A stretch of 64,000 nt of DNA from Rhytidiadelphus loreus (GCA_947034895.1 OX344763.1:47305025-47369024); one strand, 5' to 3'; positions 1 to 13,200 are shown, counted from the stretch's first letter. The notes: generated by a model not told the origin, from the letters alone. Program-made: numbers and translations.

Positions 1-7
1 GCAAATC

Positions 8-265
8 TTGGGAGTGACCTTGCTTCCATTTCCAGGCCTTGGTGCAATAGTGTCACTTGAGACAGGGGCAGACCCCAACAGAAATGTGTATCGAATTACT
101 GTGGGTATGTTCCCCACATGCACATGCCCAAACTTTACAAATATGGTTGTTTCTGCAATTGGAGGTCGACAGAAGTACGTGAATTGTAAGCACTTATACT
201 ATTTGTTTAGATACTTCTGCAAAATGGACATTAATGACAATGTTTTCATTCATGCATTGAGTTAA
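8..265 (+). CDS. SWIM-type zinc-finger protein fragment, 5' end outside the window
   Basis: An open frame of 85 codons ends at a stop at 263-265. It carries the spaced motif C-T-C-P (about residues 38-41) followed some 20 residues later by N-C-K-H, which is the CxC...CxH layout of a SWIM zinc finger. SWIM fingers occur in plant FAR1/MULE-type transposases and in some host regulators; they bind DNA or protein. Only the finger and a short tail (ending FIHALS) are visible, and the true start is probably upstream of the window, so the first Met here is arbitrary. It is followed by AT-rich non-coding DNA, which makes a transposon-derived relic as likely as a host gene. The family call rests on the motif alone. 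Confidence 0.5.
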   Translation: MGVTLLPFPGLGAIVSLETGADPNRNVYRITVGMFPTCTCPNFTNMVVSAIGGRQKYVNCKHLYYLFRYFCKMDINDNVFIHALS

Positions 266-3200
266 TTTTCATTTACTTATTACGATTGAAAGGATTTTGT
301 AGCTATAAAAAGGACATTGCTTATGTGTTCACAAAGTTAACTTATATATGTCATGATTCATATGTTTTACAAAAAGAATGTATGAATGGTTGAGAGATAC
401 AAGTGTAAATCCTTACCCGGAACTGCATACTCTAAATTCTATAAGTTGAACCCGTTTTGGTCTTTTTGTTTACCATATTATTTTCCTTTTCTTTCTTTTC
501 CTTTTCTATTTTTTTCCACAATTTTTTTTGTTTTCATTTTCATTTTTTTTCAATATTCATCATTTTTTTTTTGCTTTCTATATTCATTTATATTATTTTT
601 TTCATTTCTTTCCCTCAATTTTTTTTCATTTTTTTTTCATTTTTTGGAAATAGGAAATTTGTATTTTTATAGGATTTGTTTTTCCAAGAGTGGTCACTCC
701 ATTAGTTGGAGTAGATTTGCTAAAGGTCTATGAGACTATAATAGAATGACCTGGTTTCACGGTTTGCAATCCGGGGAGGCTCAACATTATCCTAATAGGC
801 AAGATCTCTAAACTAAGCTTTATGAGAAGATCATGTCTTGTACAATTGTAGTGGAGGCTAAGTTTTATCCCCCTCATGGTTGAAGTGGATAAAACTTGTA
901 GATAGTGTATTCTATAAAAAAAATTGTAATATTATATGGAGTGGAATAGTGGTGGCTAAAAGAAGTTCCACATGAAATGGATGTTGGTAGACTGTATACA
1001 AAAATTCTTTGAATCCACAGTAATAGGAATAGCGGTCATAGGTCCTTAAATTTTGCTTGAAATAGGAAATTTTTCTTCTAATTTTAATTTTTTTTTCAAA
1101 CAATATGTGTTTTCAGTATAAAAGTCTAAAAAACATAACTCCAAAACTCACAGCTCACAAGTTCACTGCTCACCGCTTACAAGCTCACCGCTCCACGCTC
1201 ACACGCTAATGTTGTTGAAAAAGTATATAGAGGGTTCTAAGTTATCTAATGAACACTCTAAGTGACCCCCCCAAGGAACTTTGTCCAAAACTTTCTAATG
1301 AAAGCTTCAAATAACAAATAGGTTAGGGGAGCTGGAAAGCAACTCACATCCCTATATTTTCTTAGTTGAACAAATTTTGAAAATGTTTTGTAACTATGTT
1401 GAGATGAGGTTCAAAGTTCTCTTAAGTTCTCAACTTTTACATTTTTTGTACAAGTGGTGGAAGCTTCACTCAATGATTCAAAATTATTCCATATTATTAG
1501 CATGCTTCCAATGCAACAATTGGAGACACTATTCCCATTGTATTTAATACAACCTTTTTGTGTGCAAGACTATATATGCTAGAGTTTTGTTTGGCATCCA
1601 TTTGTAATATCAAAGAAGATTAAGACCAATTATACATCATTGCTGCAATTGTTTTCAATGAATTCTATTATGGACAATGTTCAAATATGTTAATTCTAAT
1701 GACCTAAAAATAGAAGTGATACAATTTTATACACTTTTGGAGCAAGATTTGTAGTAGTAAGTGCAATATCTTTTTTTTTCTAATTTCAACTCTTTCATCT
1801 CTGATTCATGCCAATTTGGTTCTTATATATAGTTTTGTTTACTATCAACGTTCGAACATGGCTTTTATAATCCTATGGTTTGTCATATTATGAATTGCTT
1901 GACAATAGGATTTGGAACCAATTAATCTTTAAAGAACATATCATATCTTTGCTTGGCAAACTCCATTAGTTTTGTATATTAAAGCAAATATTTCAAAATA
2001 TTGATACTTTTTCATGTAATAATATACATCTAAAATTCATCTTCATTTTTTTACAATTAAAAACATTAAATCAAATTGTATATGATTTTTTTTAAATTCT
2101 CTATAAAAATGATTGAAGATAAAAAAATGCTTAAATAATATGAATTTGTTAATAAAAATGGAGATAATAGTGATAAACATCATGGTATAGTTGGTGTACT
2201 CTTTGAGTCCATACAAAGAGAAATCTAATAGAAAAGTTCAAATATGATGTATTTTAAGTCTTTTTGATGCTATTTTCAATCACAAAAATTATAATTTTAG
2301 AAATTTTGAAAAATTAAAAATGGAATAATAAAAAAATAGATTATTGAAGCTACATTTTCTTAATAAAGTTGTTAAATATTTTAAAACAAGAACTATGTGA
2401 AAATTTAGGTTTGACTTTCAAAATGCCCTTCAAGCTTATATAGTCTTTTGAGGGTTAATGTGAGAAATTGATGATTGTCAATTTATTTTAGTGCATTTCT
2501 TATATAGAATTTAAAAGATGGTACAATGATAGTCCTCCACAACTAGCTAGGTTGTTGTGGACATCACACTTTCTATTGGAGTTGTCTAGTGCTATTAAAA
2601 CAAGCTTTTAGGAGTAGAAGTGGCCTTTGTACAATAGAATACAATATTCTTACAAAATACCTACTATACTTTGGCCTTAGATATTTCTAAATTATAACTA
2701 GATTTTGGCAAATTGATTATCTCAAATGTTCAAAAAGCAATCTTAATGTGAAAGTTCAATACGGTAGCAAAATATAGTTAAAGTATAGAAATATCTATTT
2801 GCAAAATTTGATATGGGACACAACATTATTGAATTCTATATACATTAAATTTGATTACTTAATGACATTTTTTACTTAATACGAAAGATGTACATATGGT
2901 TGTATCCTATAAGCCTATACAATTGAAGTTTGAAATTTCATAACCAATATTTTTCAACCAATTATCATCTAAACTATGAAAATTAAATTAAAAATCACCA
3001 AAAATAGGAATTAGATTTTTTGAAATTGAAATTTGTCATGTTTGATTGAGATTGTGTCAAAATTCTATATCAAATAGGCTTGGGAATAAATGGGAATTAT
3101 AGTTTACATTCTTTGAATACCATAGTTGGCAACTATAAGTATATTAAATCCTATTTTACTGTCAATGTGCTATCTTTATTTATCCTTTTGTCAATCACTT

Positions 3201-3768
3201 GCAAGTATATTAGAAAATACACTAATTTTGATCCTTGCCTAAAATGTACAACCACTATTCATGATTGTCTAGGTTGGATTTTAGATCTACATCTTTGAGC
3301 ACTTCGAAATTTCATAGTATATTCATATAGTGTCCCATAAATGCATTCTAATTAAGAAAATCTAGTTTCTTCTTTAGACTCCTAACAAGAATCAATAAAA
3401 TCTTTTTATATTTTAATAATAAAAGCCATACTCAAATATTTATTTGGACAATTTTAGGTATTGTCACCTTATCATATATATAATGTTCAATATTGTATGT
3501 CTGCTATTATATATTAATAGTGGAATAATTTGAATGGAGTTGCACTATGCTAGAGATTTTGTTTGGTAAGAAGCCAACAACTACATTGTTTTTCTTTCTA
3601 GTGTCAAGTCCTAAGATGAATATTTATAATCCTTGGTTTATTTTTATAAGAACTTGAAGATACACTACAAAGTTGTGACAATGAAAGTTGTTCATTAATC
3701 CTTGCTTAACCATTAGAATTCCTTGAAACCAAATTTTGGCTTTTGCCGTTTTCGGCAAGTCATATCAT
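266..3768. other. AT-rich intergenic stretch without a recognisable gene
   Basis: No conserved protein, RNA gene or two-ended element was recognised. It contains a pyrimidine-rich tract (463-656) and, at about 1139-1206, a stretch of near-repeated CTCAC/CGCTC words (gctcaccgctccacgctcac). That stretch resembles the complement of a GAGCGTGGAGCG run near 63567-63583. The few open frames are short and of simple composition. Confidence 0.5.
463..656 (+). repeat. T-rich pyrimidine tract
   Basis: Almost uninterrupted runs of T with scattered C (tttttcttttcctttt type). It opens frames rich in Phe, Ser and Ile on the + strand, which are compositional artefacts rather than genes. Confidence 0.8.
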
Positions 3769-5039
3769 AGTACCTTATCAGGTTTGGCAAAAATTATTTG
3801 TTTTTTAAGGATATCGTAATTTCAGGAAATTATAATGATAATTGCCGAAAATCCTGAAAACTGATAACACATATTTCTGAAATAAATGGAAATATGTCAA
3901 TTTTAGGGATCCTACAAAATTCAACAAGAATTAAATGATCAAGTTGTCCAATGTAGTAGAATGTTCAATGTAAAGTACAATGACTACCATCAAGAATTCT
4001 TCTACTGGAAACATGAAAAAATTTCTATATTGAACTTTCACTAAAATAAAGGATGGAGAGGTCTTTTTTATAATGAAACCCATTATCGGTCATAAACCCT
4101 CAAAGGATATGGGATAATTTGAAGATGAGAGCTTGACCACTCATAATCAAAAAGTAGAACTTAACTAGGAACGGTTGAGCTCCTACTAATCCTAACCATT
4201 TACATATCCCACATGGGTTGTTTTACCTCCTACCATCCAATTTGTATAAAGAGCTTGTCTTTCTCAATTTTGCACATATCCTTGTAAATTGTTGTTGGGG
4301 CTTCGTTGTCAGAAACAACTCAATATCCTTGCACTAAAAGTGGAGTGGAATAGAAAAATCATTATTTGCACTACGTGGAAGAAAACAATTTGGAAAACGG
4401 TATAACTTAACCATGCACTCAAAAGAGGCAGTCACCCCCTTTTTCTTCCCCAAGCCCACCTCAACCGTTGATTATCTCTTGGTCACCCCAGCCGTTGATT
4501 GTTTTTGGAAAAAAAACCAGAACCCTTTCTTTGCCGTTGATGAGGGTCGTTGTGAAAAATTTTCCCTTGTCGATATCGGATACGAATATTCTATATTGTA
4601 TATGGATATTGTATACCGTATATATGTACAAGATACATGATACGGATCAATCAAGATACAATCAATATGTCCCATATTGATTGTATGAAACCCCCACCCT
4701 CTCAAAATTATAAGAGGGGTGGTGTGTGTTTGAAAAATCAAGCTTAATAAAATTTATACGTTAAAATTTTAACAAAAAAAATCAAATTTTAAAATTTTAG
4801 AAACCTAAGGGGAAGGGAGGGGGTTATTTTTTTTTGGAGGGATGAATTACTGCCTCTTTGGGGTTGTGACACATAGTGTCACTATGCCTATGCACTCAAA
4901 AGAGGCAGTAACTACCAAAAGCAGTAGAATTAAACTATATGTAAGATGAAATTTCTAGTAAATATTTTCTTACTGCCAAAGTGAAAATCTAAAATTTTAT
5001 TAATTATTCGGCAATTTTTGCCGAACCTGATAAGGTACT
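3769..5039. mobile_element. element with ~28-bp terminal inverted repeats (AGTACCTTATCAGG type)
   Basis: The left end reads AGTACCTTATCAGGTTTGGC and continues with AAAAATT. The right end (5012-5039) is its inverse complement with few differences: AATTTTTGCC, then GAACCTGATAAGGTACT. The interior has no convincing transposase frame, so this looks like a non-autonomous element of about 1.27 kb. A second repeat structure (4413-4913) lies inside it. A short inner segment (about 4197-4262) matches one arm of the hairpin at 30953-31098, so the unit is a composite. The target duplication is not clear. Confidence 0.55.
4413..4913. repeat. nested repeat with three copies of TGCACTCAAAAGAGGCAGT
   Basis: ATGCACTCAAAAGAGGCAGT occurs directly at 4413-4432 and at 4891-4910. 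An inverted, slightly diverged copy (TTACTGCCTCTTTGGGGTT) lies at about 4848-4866. The direct pair encloses about 460 bp and the inverted pair about 450 bp, so this is either a small TIR element plus a third end or a partial duplication. No coding content was recognised. Confidence 0.5.
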
Positions 5040-5043
5040 ACGG

Positions 5044-6837
5044 TAGACTAAATAAAGATTATATTCCGTATTTTTCATTTTCATACATCAATATATTTTT
5101 CATTACCTTTCTAGAAATATAAAATTTGTCAAGTTTTCATTCTTTATATAAAAATCATGAAAATTTTCATTTATTGAGCCTAAACCTCTATTTTTGGTTT
5201 CTATTGAGGAGCTCCTAGATGTGGCCATGTGGCTCAAAATTGCCCAAAGGCTAAAGGGGGGTTGCAAAATTATATTATTGTTTTATTCATAGAATCTAGA
5301 ACTTTTTTCCACCTTTTAAAGTTTTTTTCCACATGGTTTTAGATATGTAATCTTCAAATGAATGTGATTGATTAGATTTGAATATAAACATAAAATTTTA
5401 TTAATTTTGTTCAAATATTTTTGCAAGTTTACCAATGTTGAAGTATTAAATCAATCTCTAAGTATATGTGCATCTTTATCTTGGCTATGGAAAAAAAAAT
5501 CCAAAATCAAATTTTAACAATGAAAAATGATCCAAGTTTACTATATTAACTCTAATTGATTAATCAAAATTTTTATTTTTTCATCATTAGATAGGAATCA
5601 AAAAATATAAGAAGGTCAAGGTATCTTTCATGAATATGGATTCTTAATACTATTATTATTGTGCTATAAACTAAAAAAGAATCAATTTTTTTGTGGTTGA
5701 TATATAAATAAAAAAATATAGTTTTAAAATCCTAAAATACATTTATATAATAGTTTGTTTCATGATCTTCATTATGAAATTCTAATATTTCAATTTAAAA
5801 GCAATTTACTTTCAATAATACTATAAATATTAAATAAACTATTTCAACCCCTGAAATTCTTCAAAACCAAATTGTGATTATTTTGAGTTTTGCCCAATTG
5901 TTGCAATTTGACTTTTAACTTGTTTGGAAACAAAAATTAAATTTTTGAATGCACATTTTAGTTAAAAATTTGGAAATACAATTTGTAGCCATGGACAAGT
6001 TAGGATGCATTCTCTATAAATTGCTTAGTGTTTGGGGCACAAAAAATCAATTTTTGTAATTATTGAAGCACTAGTGCAAATTGCCATTTGGCAAATTTTT
6101 TACTACTTGAGGCCCTATATGGCAATCCAATTGCCATTTGAAGGCAACAATATAAAGATTCATAATTATAAAATTGGCCATCATTTTAATTTGAAGAAAT
6201 TACTTTCTACTTTGATTCAATTACTAGTCATGCAAATTTAATGCCACTAATTATAGAATATCAATTTAACACAATTGCTTAATATGTTCATAATACTATC
6301 ATTCCAAAGAAATAAGTTTATAAATTTTTCATCATTCAAAAATAAATTGAGCCCTAGCTTATGTCTTGTTCTATATAGTTTTGAAATAAATAAAGGTGTG
6401 TGCCCCTTTAATTAATAAACTTGTCTAAACATTTAACCATTTAAAATTGAAGTGATATAGATTTCTAACCTTGTCATTGGAGTTGATTTATCCTAATTAA
6501 GTTGGAAAAAATTGGCTAGAATATCTTGTTGTTCACTTTCAAATAACCCAATTGTTGGTAAAAAAATCTAATACAAATTCATAAATATGATAATCCAAAA
6601 TTTAAAAGCAGTAAATTGAATATAAAAATTGAATATTACTAAATCAAAATCTTGAAATCATACATAATTTTCTGGTTCACCTATTTCACAAGTATACACT
6701 ATTTTATAGTATTCATACAAATATTTACTTAAATATTTACTTAAATATTTACATTATATATTTTAGAAAATTGTATCGTTGATGACTATTTGCAAGATAA
6801 TCTCATTAAGCTTAGATTAGAATGCATAGATTGTTAC
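5044..6837. other. AT-rich stretch, nothing recognised
   Basis: Long A/T runs and short frames only. The composition changes abruptly at about 6838, where the G+C-richer leader of the PX-domain gene begins. Confidence 0.5.
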
Positions 6838-8757
6838 CTCGCTAGCCTCGTCACAATTGGCAGGCTATCGTGATTGCCGGTCCTTGTGGTCGCTCCAGCC
6901 CGATGAGCAGCCAGCACGCCATAGCCCACGCAGAGCTCGCAATCGCCAACTACCGGTGAGCACGCTCCATTGTAGCGGTATTAGCTACAGCAGCAACGCC
7001 GAAGTTCATCGCCTCGCTTTGTCCGCTATGGGCTCAATGGGGGGCAGGATCCCCTGTGCCACACCTGTTGAATCATACTGCTCCGTCACTCCATCCAGCA
7101 GCTTGCGTCTGCATCTCTCTCGCACACACCCTATCTTTCTCTCGTATCTACTTCCGACATTTCGCATCACTTTCGCAGGAATTTAATTTTGCATCGGTGA
7201 TTCTTCCGCACCCTCTTTTCACCTGGATTGTTGAGCTTCTTCTGGCGATTTTGTGTTTGCCATGGAATTAGGGTTTCCAGGGTCGACAGGGAACTGGATT
7301 CGTATAACTGGACAGACTTCATCTGAATTGTTGAATCGTGAGAAAAGCGGGGTGGGATTTCGCACTCTTGATTTTTTTTTTCGAGTTTTCTGTGAGGATT
7401 TGGGTCTCGGGCATGTCTGTAGGGTTTATTGCGCGTACGGTATGTTGGAGAGATTCGAGGTAGCGAATACTTGTCGCTTCGTAATGGTGTGGTTTTAATG
7501 CACTTTTGAACAATCGGTAGCAGTGGAATTACTTTATTTGTGTCGATCGTGGTTCGTGGTTCGTGATTCGGAAATATTCAGACCCTTCACGAAGCCCAAG
7601 AAATTCATTGCTATAGTGCAAGGGCTGCACTGATGTTGAGTTCGTCTCTTGGAGGATATGATTGTTGGTTGCGCGACTGAAGCTTTTTTCGAAGCAATTA
7701 GAATTCAGTAGGGAAGAGTCTGCTGGGTGTCCGAACCAAGAAGGCATTAGGGTTTTGGCTTCGGACGTGCTCAAGGTGCTTCTCAAGTTGGAGCTGTCAA
7801 GTTTTATGACGTTGGGGTGTATATTGTGTATTTTTCTTGGGAACAGAAAGCTGGATAGTGCATCTGGAATCGTGCTGACCAATTGCAACTAGTATTGCTC
7901 GTGAATTGCTTGTTTTCAAGGTCTTCGAAGGTTATGTGAAGGAAATTTAGGGATTCTGTTTTGTTTTCACTCCAATCGGTGACTCGGATCTTTGTGGCAC
8001 AACCTTTGACGCCGTTAGAAGCAGCTATGCTGTGGCGAATATTGTACAATTTCTCGGGATGAACATGGTAGGACTGATTGTGGCTGCGATACGGTAGTCC
8101 CAGTGTATGATCTTCGAATTTCTTTTGAGGAGACTTCCTGCTCTGATTTAGGGTTAGTCATGTGCATTTTGTGTTTATCCTAACTACCCTCGTCTTGGTG
8201 TGCAGGGCTCTTCTCTTTCTTACGCCTGAATGTAAGCAGGATACTAGGACATGCTTCAATAGCCAATAGATTCAATTTTTCTTCTTTAAGGTTATGGGAG
8301 TAAGTTCAGATGCGGCGCATCAGGATATTTTTCTCTCTCCTGGCTAATTGATGCGGACTTTGCAGAGAACTCGCCTCCTGAAGAGACAGTGGGACCAGTC
8401 TATTTTTAAGGAAACCTTGACCTCCGGTGGGGTCATCTATTTGCTGAGATAATCACGTAGCAGACAACCTTAATCTCAGGATCAGCATGATATGAGTTCA
8501 GCAAGGAGTTCGATCATCGCAAGTTATATGATCTTTGTTCGTGAACCTGAACTTACAGTAGTTAGGTTTAGGGTGTATGATTGTCCTTTGCAAGACAGAG
8601 ATAAAATGCGGAGCAAGACTTGGCAGTCACTCCATCTTCGAAGGATGTTTCAATGTACAGGAGATGGTGTACAGGCTTTCTAGTATTAGGAAATGCCTTG
8701 TGTGTGATGAAAGTTGTTTGATATGATCAGCTTTGGACTAGCGGTGTAGGTTTAGAC
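6838..8757 (+). promoter_or_regulatory. promoter and long 5' leader of the PX-domain gene
   Basis: Base composition rises sharply from about 6838 and stays high up to the ATG at 8758, consistent with promoter plus transcribed leader. The leader holds several short upstream frames, for example ATGs near 7262 (about 78 codons from there) and 8492 (63 codons). None resembles a known protein. GT and AG sites are present, so the leader may contain introns that cannot be placed without transcripts. A transcription start cannot be fixed from sequence. Confidence 0.4.
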
Positions 8758-11700
8758 ATGGAATTTCAGTCTGCTCAAGCCAGTGAGCTGATTGATGACG
8801 TTAGACTTGAGGTTTCTAAAGATATGGTTCACCCGGTCAAGGGAACTGGGAGACCTGACTTGGATGAGAATGAAGAGGACGACTCTACTGATGTGGCAGA
8901 GCAAGCGAGTTTGCTCTCTGATTTTGAAGATGAGGATTATGTAAGTGAAGTTGTAGTTGGATCCTTACCTCTGGTTCTATCAGAAGGAGAAGAGTGTGCG
9001 CCCAATGTTAAGAGCCCTCGCCTGGAGGCCAGCAAGCTGGATAATCTTGTTGTAGAAGTTCCAGTAAGCACTGAAGAGGAGACATCCTTTGGCGAGAATT
9101 TGGAGACATCAAGTGTGGAGCATAGTGTACATGGATATGGTGCTTTTCCAACTGTTTCCAGCACGTCGACAGTGGATAGGAATATTCCTCCTTGGCAAGC
9201 ATTCTCCGAAGCGAACTTTCTCAGTGAAAGCGATGAGGATGTTCTTTTTGGACCTACTCCGGTCACAGCGGGGCAGGTCGAGCGATCACCAACTAAATTC
9301 ATGGAGGGTATGTTTGTAGAAGGGCCAATAAATTCAGTCCATTCCATGCCTGAAGACTCCTTATCGCCAACTTTTTTTAATGCACTTACAGTGGGGCAGA
9401 TCAATCAACCCTCGCAAACGTTTTCCAAAACAAAGCTTTCTAGCGAAAGTGACGAGGAGGACTTTTTCGACCCCAGATCAGATGCAAAAGTGCATATTGG
9501 TCAAATCTCAGGCGTAACCGTAGATACTCTGGGCACCAAGTCTGAAGCAGAAGAGATTCCTCAAGCTTTGCCTTCTCCGAAGATTGGTCACGTAGCTGAT
9601 GTGATGTTTAGGCTGGGTTCCAAACCCGGTCAAGACTCTGGGGCTGATGGCTTGGAAGTTGACAGTAAATCTACTGCAAAACTTGATGTGAAGGAAACTA
9701 CGAGGAGGAAAGGGACAATAATGCGGTTGGGGTCAAAGGAAGCAGAAGAGCTTTTGCAGTTGGACCTTACGAAAATGGGAAGGGCTATTTTACCTTCAGT
9801 TAAGAAGGGAGTCGCAGGATCAAAGTCACCGAATTCAAATGGTGTTGGTTGGGGAGTCGAGGATCTTGGACCTGATGAGGTAATATGGTCATACCTGTCT
9901 GTGCAAATATGAGACTTGTGGACTTCTTGATGCAGATAGACACCGTCGTTACTTAGCTAATCAGAAATCGCAGAATTTGTGGCATTTTTGGAACATTATT
10001 AAATGTATGCTCATGTTCCTGTTATCGTTAATGCTTGGATTTCAATTAATGACTTTCTGATATTTTGGAACCACCAACTTTGTGCCTCACTTAATTACAT
10101 TTGCTATGTATCACAGCTCTCGAGATATGTAGAGACACTGGAAGTGAAGGAAACTTATTTGGACACGGTTCTTGATATGGAGGACGTACTTCTAGACTCT
10201 GATGATAACCACAGGCCACATGGTTTTCTACCAACCAAAAATATGTTCGCAAAACCAGTTCAAAGACTTGAGCGGGACGGTAGCCTTACTGCGTCAACTT
10301 CAGGGGTTCCTTGGACTACGAATAATAGAAGTTCCCAGCTTTCTGCAAGTCGACTTGTTGAGGTTGCTTGGGCGGAAGTCGTCGGAGCCAGACAACGAAG
10401 AGGCGGAGCTTCATTAAGTGAACGTGTAGTAGGTGTCCAAGAGCATACAGTATACCGAATACTTGTACGAGGCACTGATGGTCAAGAATGGGAAGTTGAG
10501 CGTCGGTATCGTGATTTTGTTTTCTTATATCAGCAGCTGAACCGCACTTTTCCAGCGGAAAGCACCGTCAATCTCCCTGCTCCTTGGGATAGAGTAAGGG
10601 CTGAGTCCCGTAAATTTTTTGGCAATACCTCACCGAATGTTGTTGAGGTTCGAAGCGCTTCCCTCATTCAAGTTTATTTGCAGTCACTTCTGCAAGCAGA
10701 TCCTCTATGCAAACACATAAGCAGCGTTTCATTTTTTACTTCAACGAATGCGACACTATAATGATATTTTGGATTGATGTATAATCGTATGGCAGGATAT
10801 CATGATTAATTGAAGCCTTGCATGTGCGCAGGTTCGAAGTGCCCTCATTACTGTGTGTTTGCAATCACTTCTGCAAGCAGGACCTCCACTCAGTACAGCT
10901 TCTCCATTCCTCCGGTTTCTATTTCCCACCACTTGGAGTGCCACTCAAAGTGCTGTCCTTCCAAAGACTCCTAGTGAAGATTTGCGGGCTAGTGGATCTC
11001 ATGTGTCTCGGGACGAATTTGGAATTGAGCCAGCATTCTCGCCCAGATCTGATGCGGGTGCTGATGGGGATATCGACACTAACCTAGGTGCTCATTCTGT
11101 TTTTGGGAAAACTATACGTTTGAAGCTTGAAGTGCACAAGAGAAAGCCGTTGGCCCAGCAAATGCAGTCACAACATCACGCATGTGCTGGTTGTTATCGT
11201 CCGCTAACCTTTTCCGTGGGGCTTATTCCTGGACTGGCACAAAGCTTTGGATTTAGCGGGCCTCGATGGTGCGAATACAGTGGGCAATTGTACTGTTCTT
11301 CTTGCCACCTCAACGAAACAGCAGTACTTCCAGCCTATGTGGTGCAGCACTGGGATTTTGGACTTCGTCCAGTTTCACAGCTAGCCAAAGCCTATCTCGA
11401 CTCTATTTATGACAAGGTGCGAAATTTCGGCGTACTCTGGTCTGCTGGGTGCATTGTTCCACTGACAGTGGATTCTACCTTAACTCATTGATGGAAATTG
11501 TTGATAAGTGCTTTTCTGAGAAGTTGATCACGGTTAAGATTGCTCCATGTGTCGACCATACAGCTGTGTCTTTGCACAAGGTGATGGTTTGGTTCTTACT
11601 ACGAGACAGCGTTTTCTCACCAAGAACAACTTTTGCGGATCAATTCTATCTCAGTCTTTGTAGCTGACTGGTTATTGTATTGTTTTATGAACAGCCGATG

Positions 11701-13031
11701 TTGTGTGTTAGTGCTGTAAATCCGTACCTGTACTTTAGAGTCCCAATTTTGGTGCATTTGCGAGAAACAAGAAAACGACTTAGCAAGATGCTGGCCTGTA
11801 TAAGGTGCCCTTCACGATCTCGAATTCAAGGCATGGTGGGGTCAAGACGGTACCTCTTAGAGAGTAACGATTTTTATGCCTTGCGAGATCTGACTGATCT
11901 TTCCAAGGGTGCCTTCGCTGGTAAGTATGCTATTACTTTCTACTGTATTCTTTCAGCCCAGCCAATACTAATTTCATTGATTTGTTCAGATCTGCACATT
12001 TTTAGCAGCTTTTTGTTTTGAAATGAGAGGTTCTAAAACTGAAAAGATTAGACAAGAAAAACTGATTTGTGTTCTATTCTTGAATCCCTCACTCAGTCTG
12101 GGTTGCTGGAGAAATTCAGTAGGCACAGAACGAGTAGAAAACTTACTTTTCGATTGTACCTCCCGATTGTGTTACGCATGTTGTTCTCACTGAATAAGGA
12201 ATGAATTCACACTTTTAGTGCACAATGACTCACTGCAAGTATCACATGTTAGAATTGAACGGTTGCGGGGGATTGAGTAAAGAATTTTTTTACTGGACTG
12301 AGTTTGTAATAGTCCTGAACTTAAATGTTGTGGGCATGTGACACAGGATTACCTGCTTTTATGAATACACTATTAGAAAAGCTTACAGTTCACGTCAAAC
12401 GTGAGTGCTCTATTTGTCATGAAATGGGCGAAGCCTGTGGTGCAGGAAATTTCTGCAGAGATCCTCTTGACATCATCTTTCCGTTCCAGGTATCCATCAC
12501 AGCATTGCCTTGCAATGGTTGTCACTTGCATGTCATCGAATTCTGGCCTTTTGATATTTATTGAGAAAAGCTTGTACATCGGTAGCTGATCAAGCATCCC
12601 TTGTCATCAGGTTCAAATCTATAACGTATGTTGGGCGTTTTATGCTGCAGGAGGATGGCGTAGTGAGATGCGTTATATGCCAGTTGCCATTTCACAAGGC
12701 TTGTTTTACGCTCATAAAAATTTGTCCATCGTGTAGCGGAGGATCATCTTTGGACATAGTTCAGATGAGTCCGACTGAAGATTTAACCTCTATTTCCAGC
12801 GCAAATAATGCTGCTTCGTCATCGACAAGTTCTTTAGATGCCACATCTCTGGCTCCAGATGGTAGTAGTGTCCAAGTTGATGCGAGCAGGCAATCCAAGA
12901 TAAAGATGCCTGGTTTTCTGTCAGGTATTTTGACACCCACACCCAAGAGTAGCAGTAGCAGGGAAGGTAATAACCCAGGACGGCAGGATTCAGTAGTGTT
13001 GGACATGATTTCAGGTCCTCTCGAGCTGTAA
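8758..13031 (+). CDS. PX-domain protein with Rubicon-type cysteine-rich C-terminus
   Basis: Six coding exons join with all phases closing: 8758-9879, 10117-10647, 10832-11416, 11695-11920, 12347-12489, 12651-13031, giving about 995 residues. Residues 1-480 are acidic and low in structure, with two similar motifs (FLSESDEDVLF near 155 and LSSESDEEDFF near 226). A PX domain, which binds phosphoinositides, spans about 485-575 (YRILVRG, ERRYRDFVFLYQQL). From about 660 a Rubicon/DUF4206-like region follows. Its marks are CAGC, LYCSSCH, SRRYLLESNDFYALRDL, CSICHEMGEACGAG, CVICQLPFHKACF and CPSC, whose Cys/His residues should bind zinc. The layout matches plant PX proteins of the At3g48195 type, inferred to act at endosomal or vacuolar membranes. 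The start is the first Met of the exon-1 frame. An alternative end for exon 2 is described separately. Confidence 0.88.
10648..10888 (+). repeat. duplicated exon edge in the PX gene (intron 2 and exon 3)
   Basis: The first ~57 nt of exon 3 (10832-10888, encoding VRSALITVCLQSLLQAG) are echoed at 10648-10704 in the preceding intron (VRSASLIQVYLQSLLQAD). Both copies begin GTTCGAAG. Splicing from GAG|GTTCGA at 10647 to CAG|GTTCGA at 10832 uses the second copy and keeps phase 0. Reading on through the first copy reaches a stop at 10759-10761, which would give a protein ending just after the PX domain. Confidence 0.75.
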
Positions 13032-13200
13032 TACGGTAGGTTGATTTCTCATAGTGTAGCCTGCTTGTGAGTGATTGGAAAGGCACAAATAATGCACTAC
13101 GTGGGAAACTTAGCACAGCGTGTAATATACAAGTTATGGTTGATGAGTGGCAGCGTCAATGCTGGCTTACGTACCCGAAGCATGAGGAAGCTTTTGAAGA

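Noticed and set aside
386..733. 115-codon plus-strand frame rich in Phe
   Set aside because: It only reads the T-rich tract; no domain or codon signal.
8937..9404. 155-codon minus-strand frame inside the PX gene
   Set aside because: Antisense shadow of exon 1, which has clear family context.
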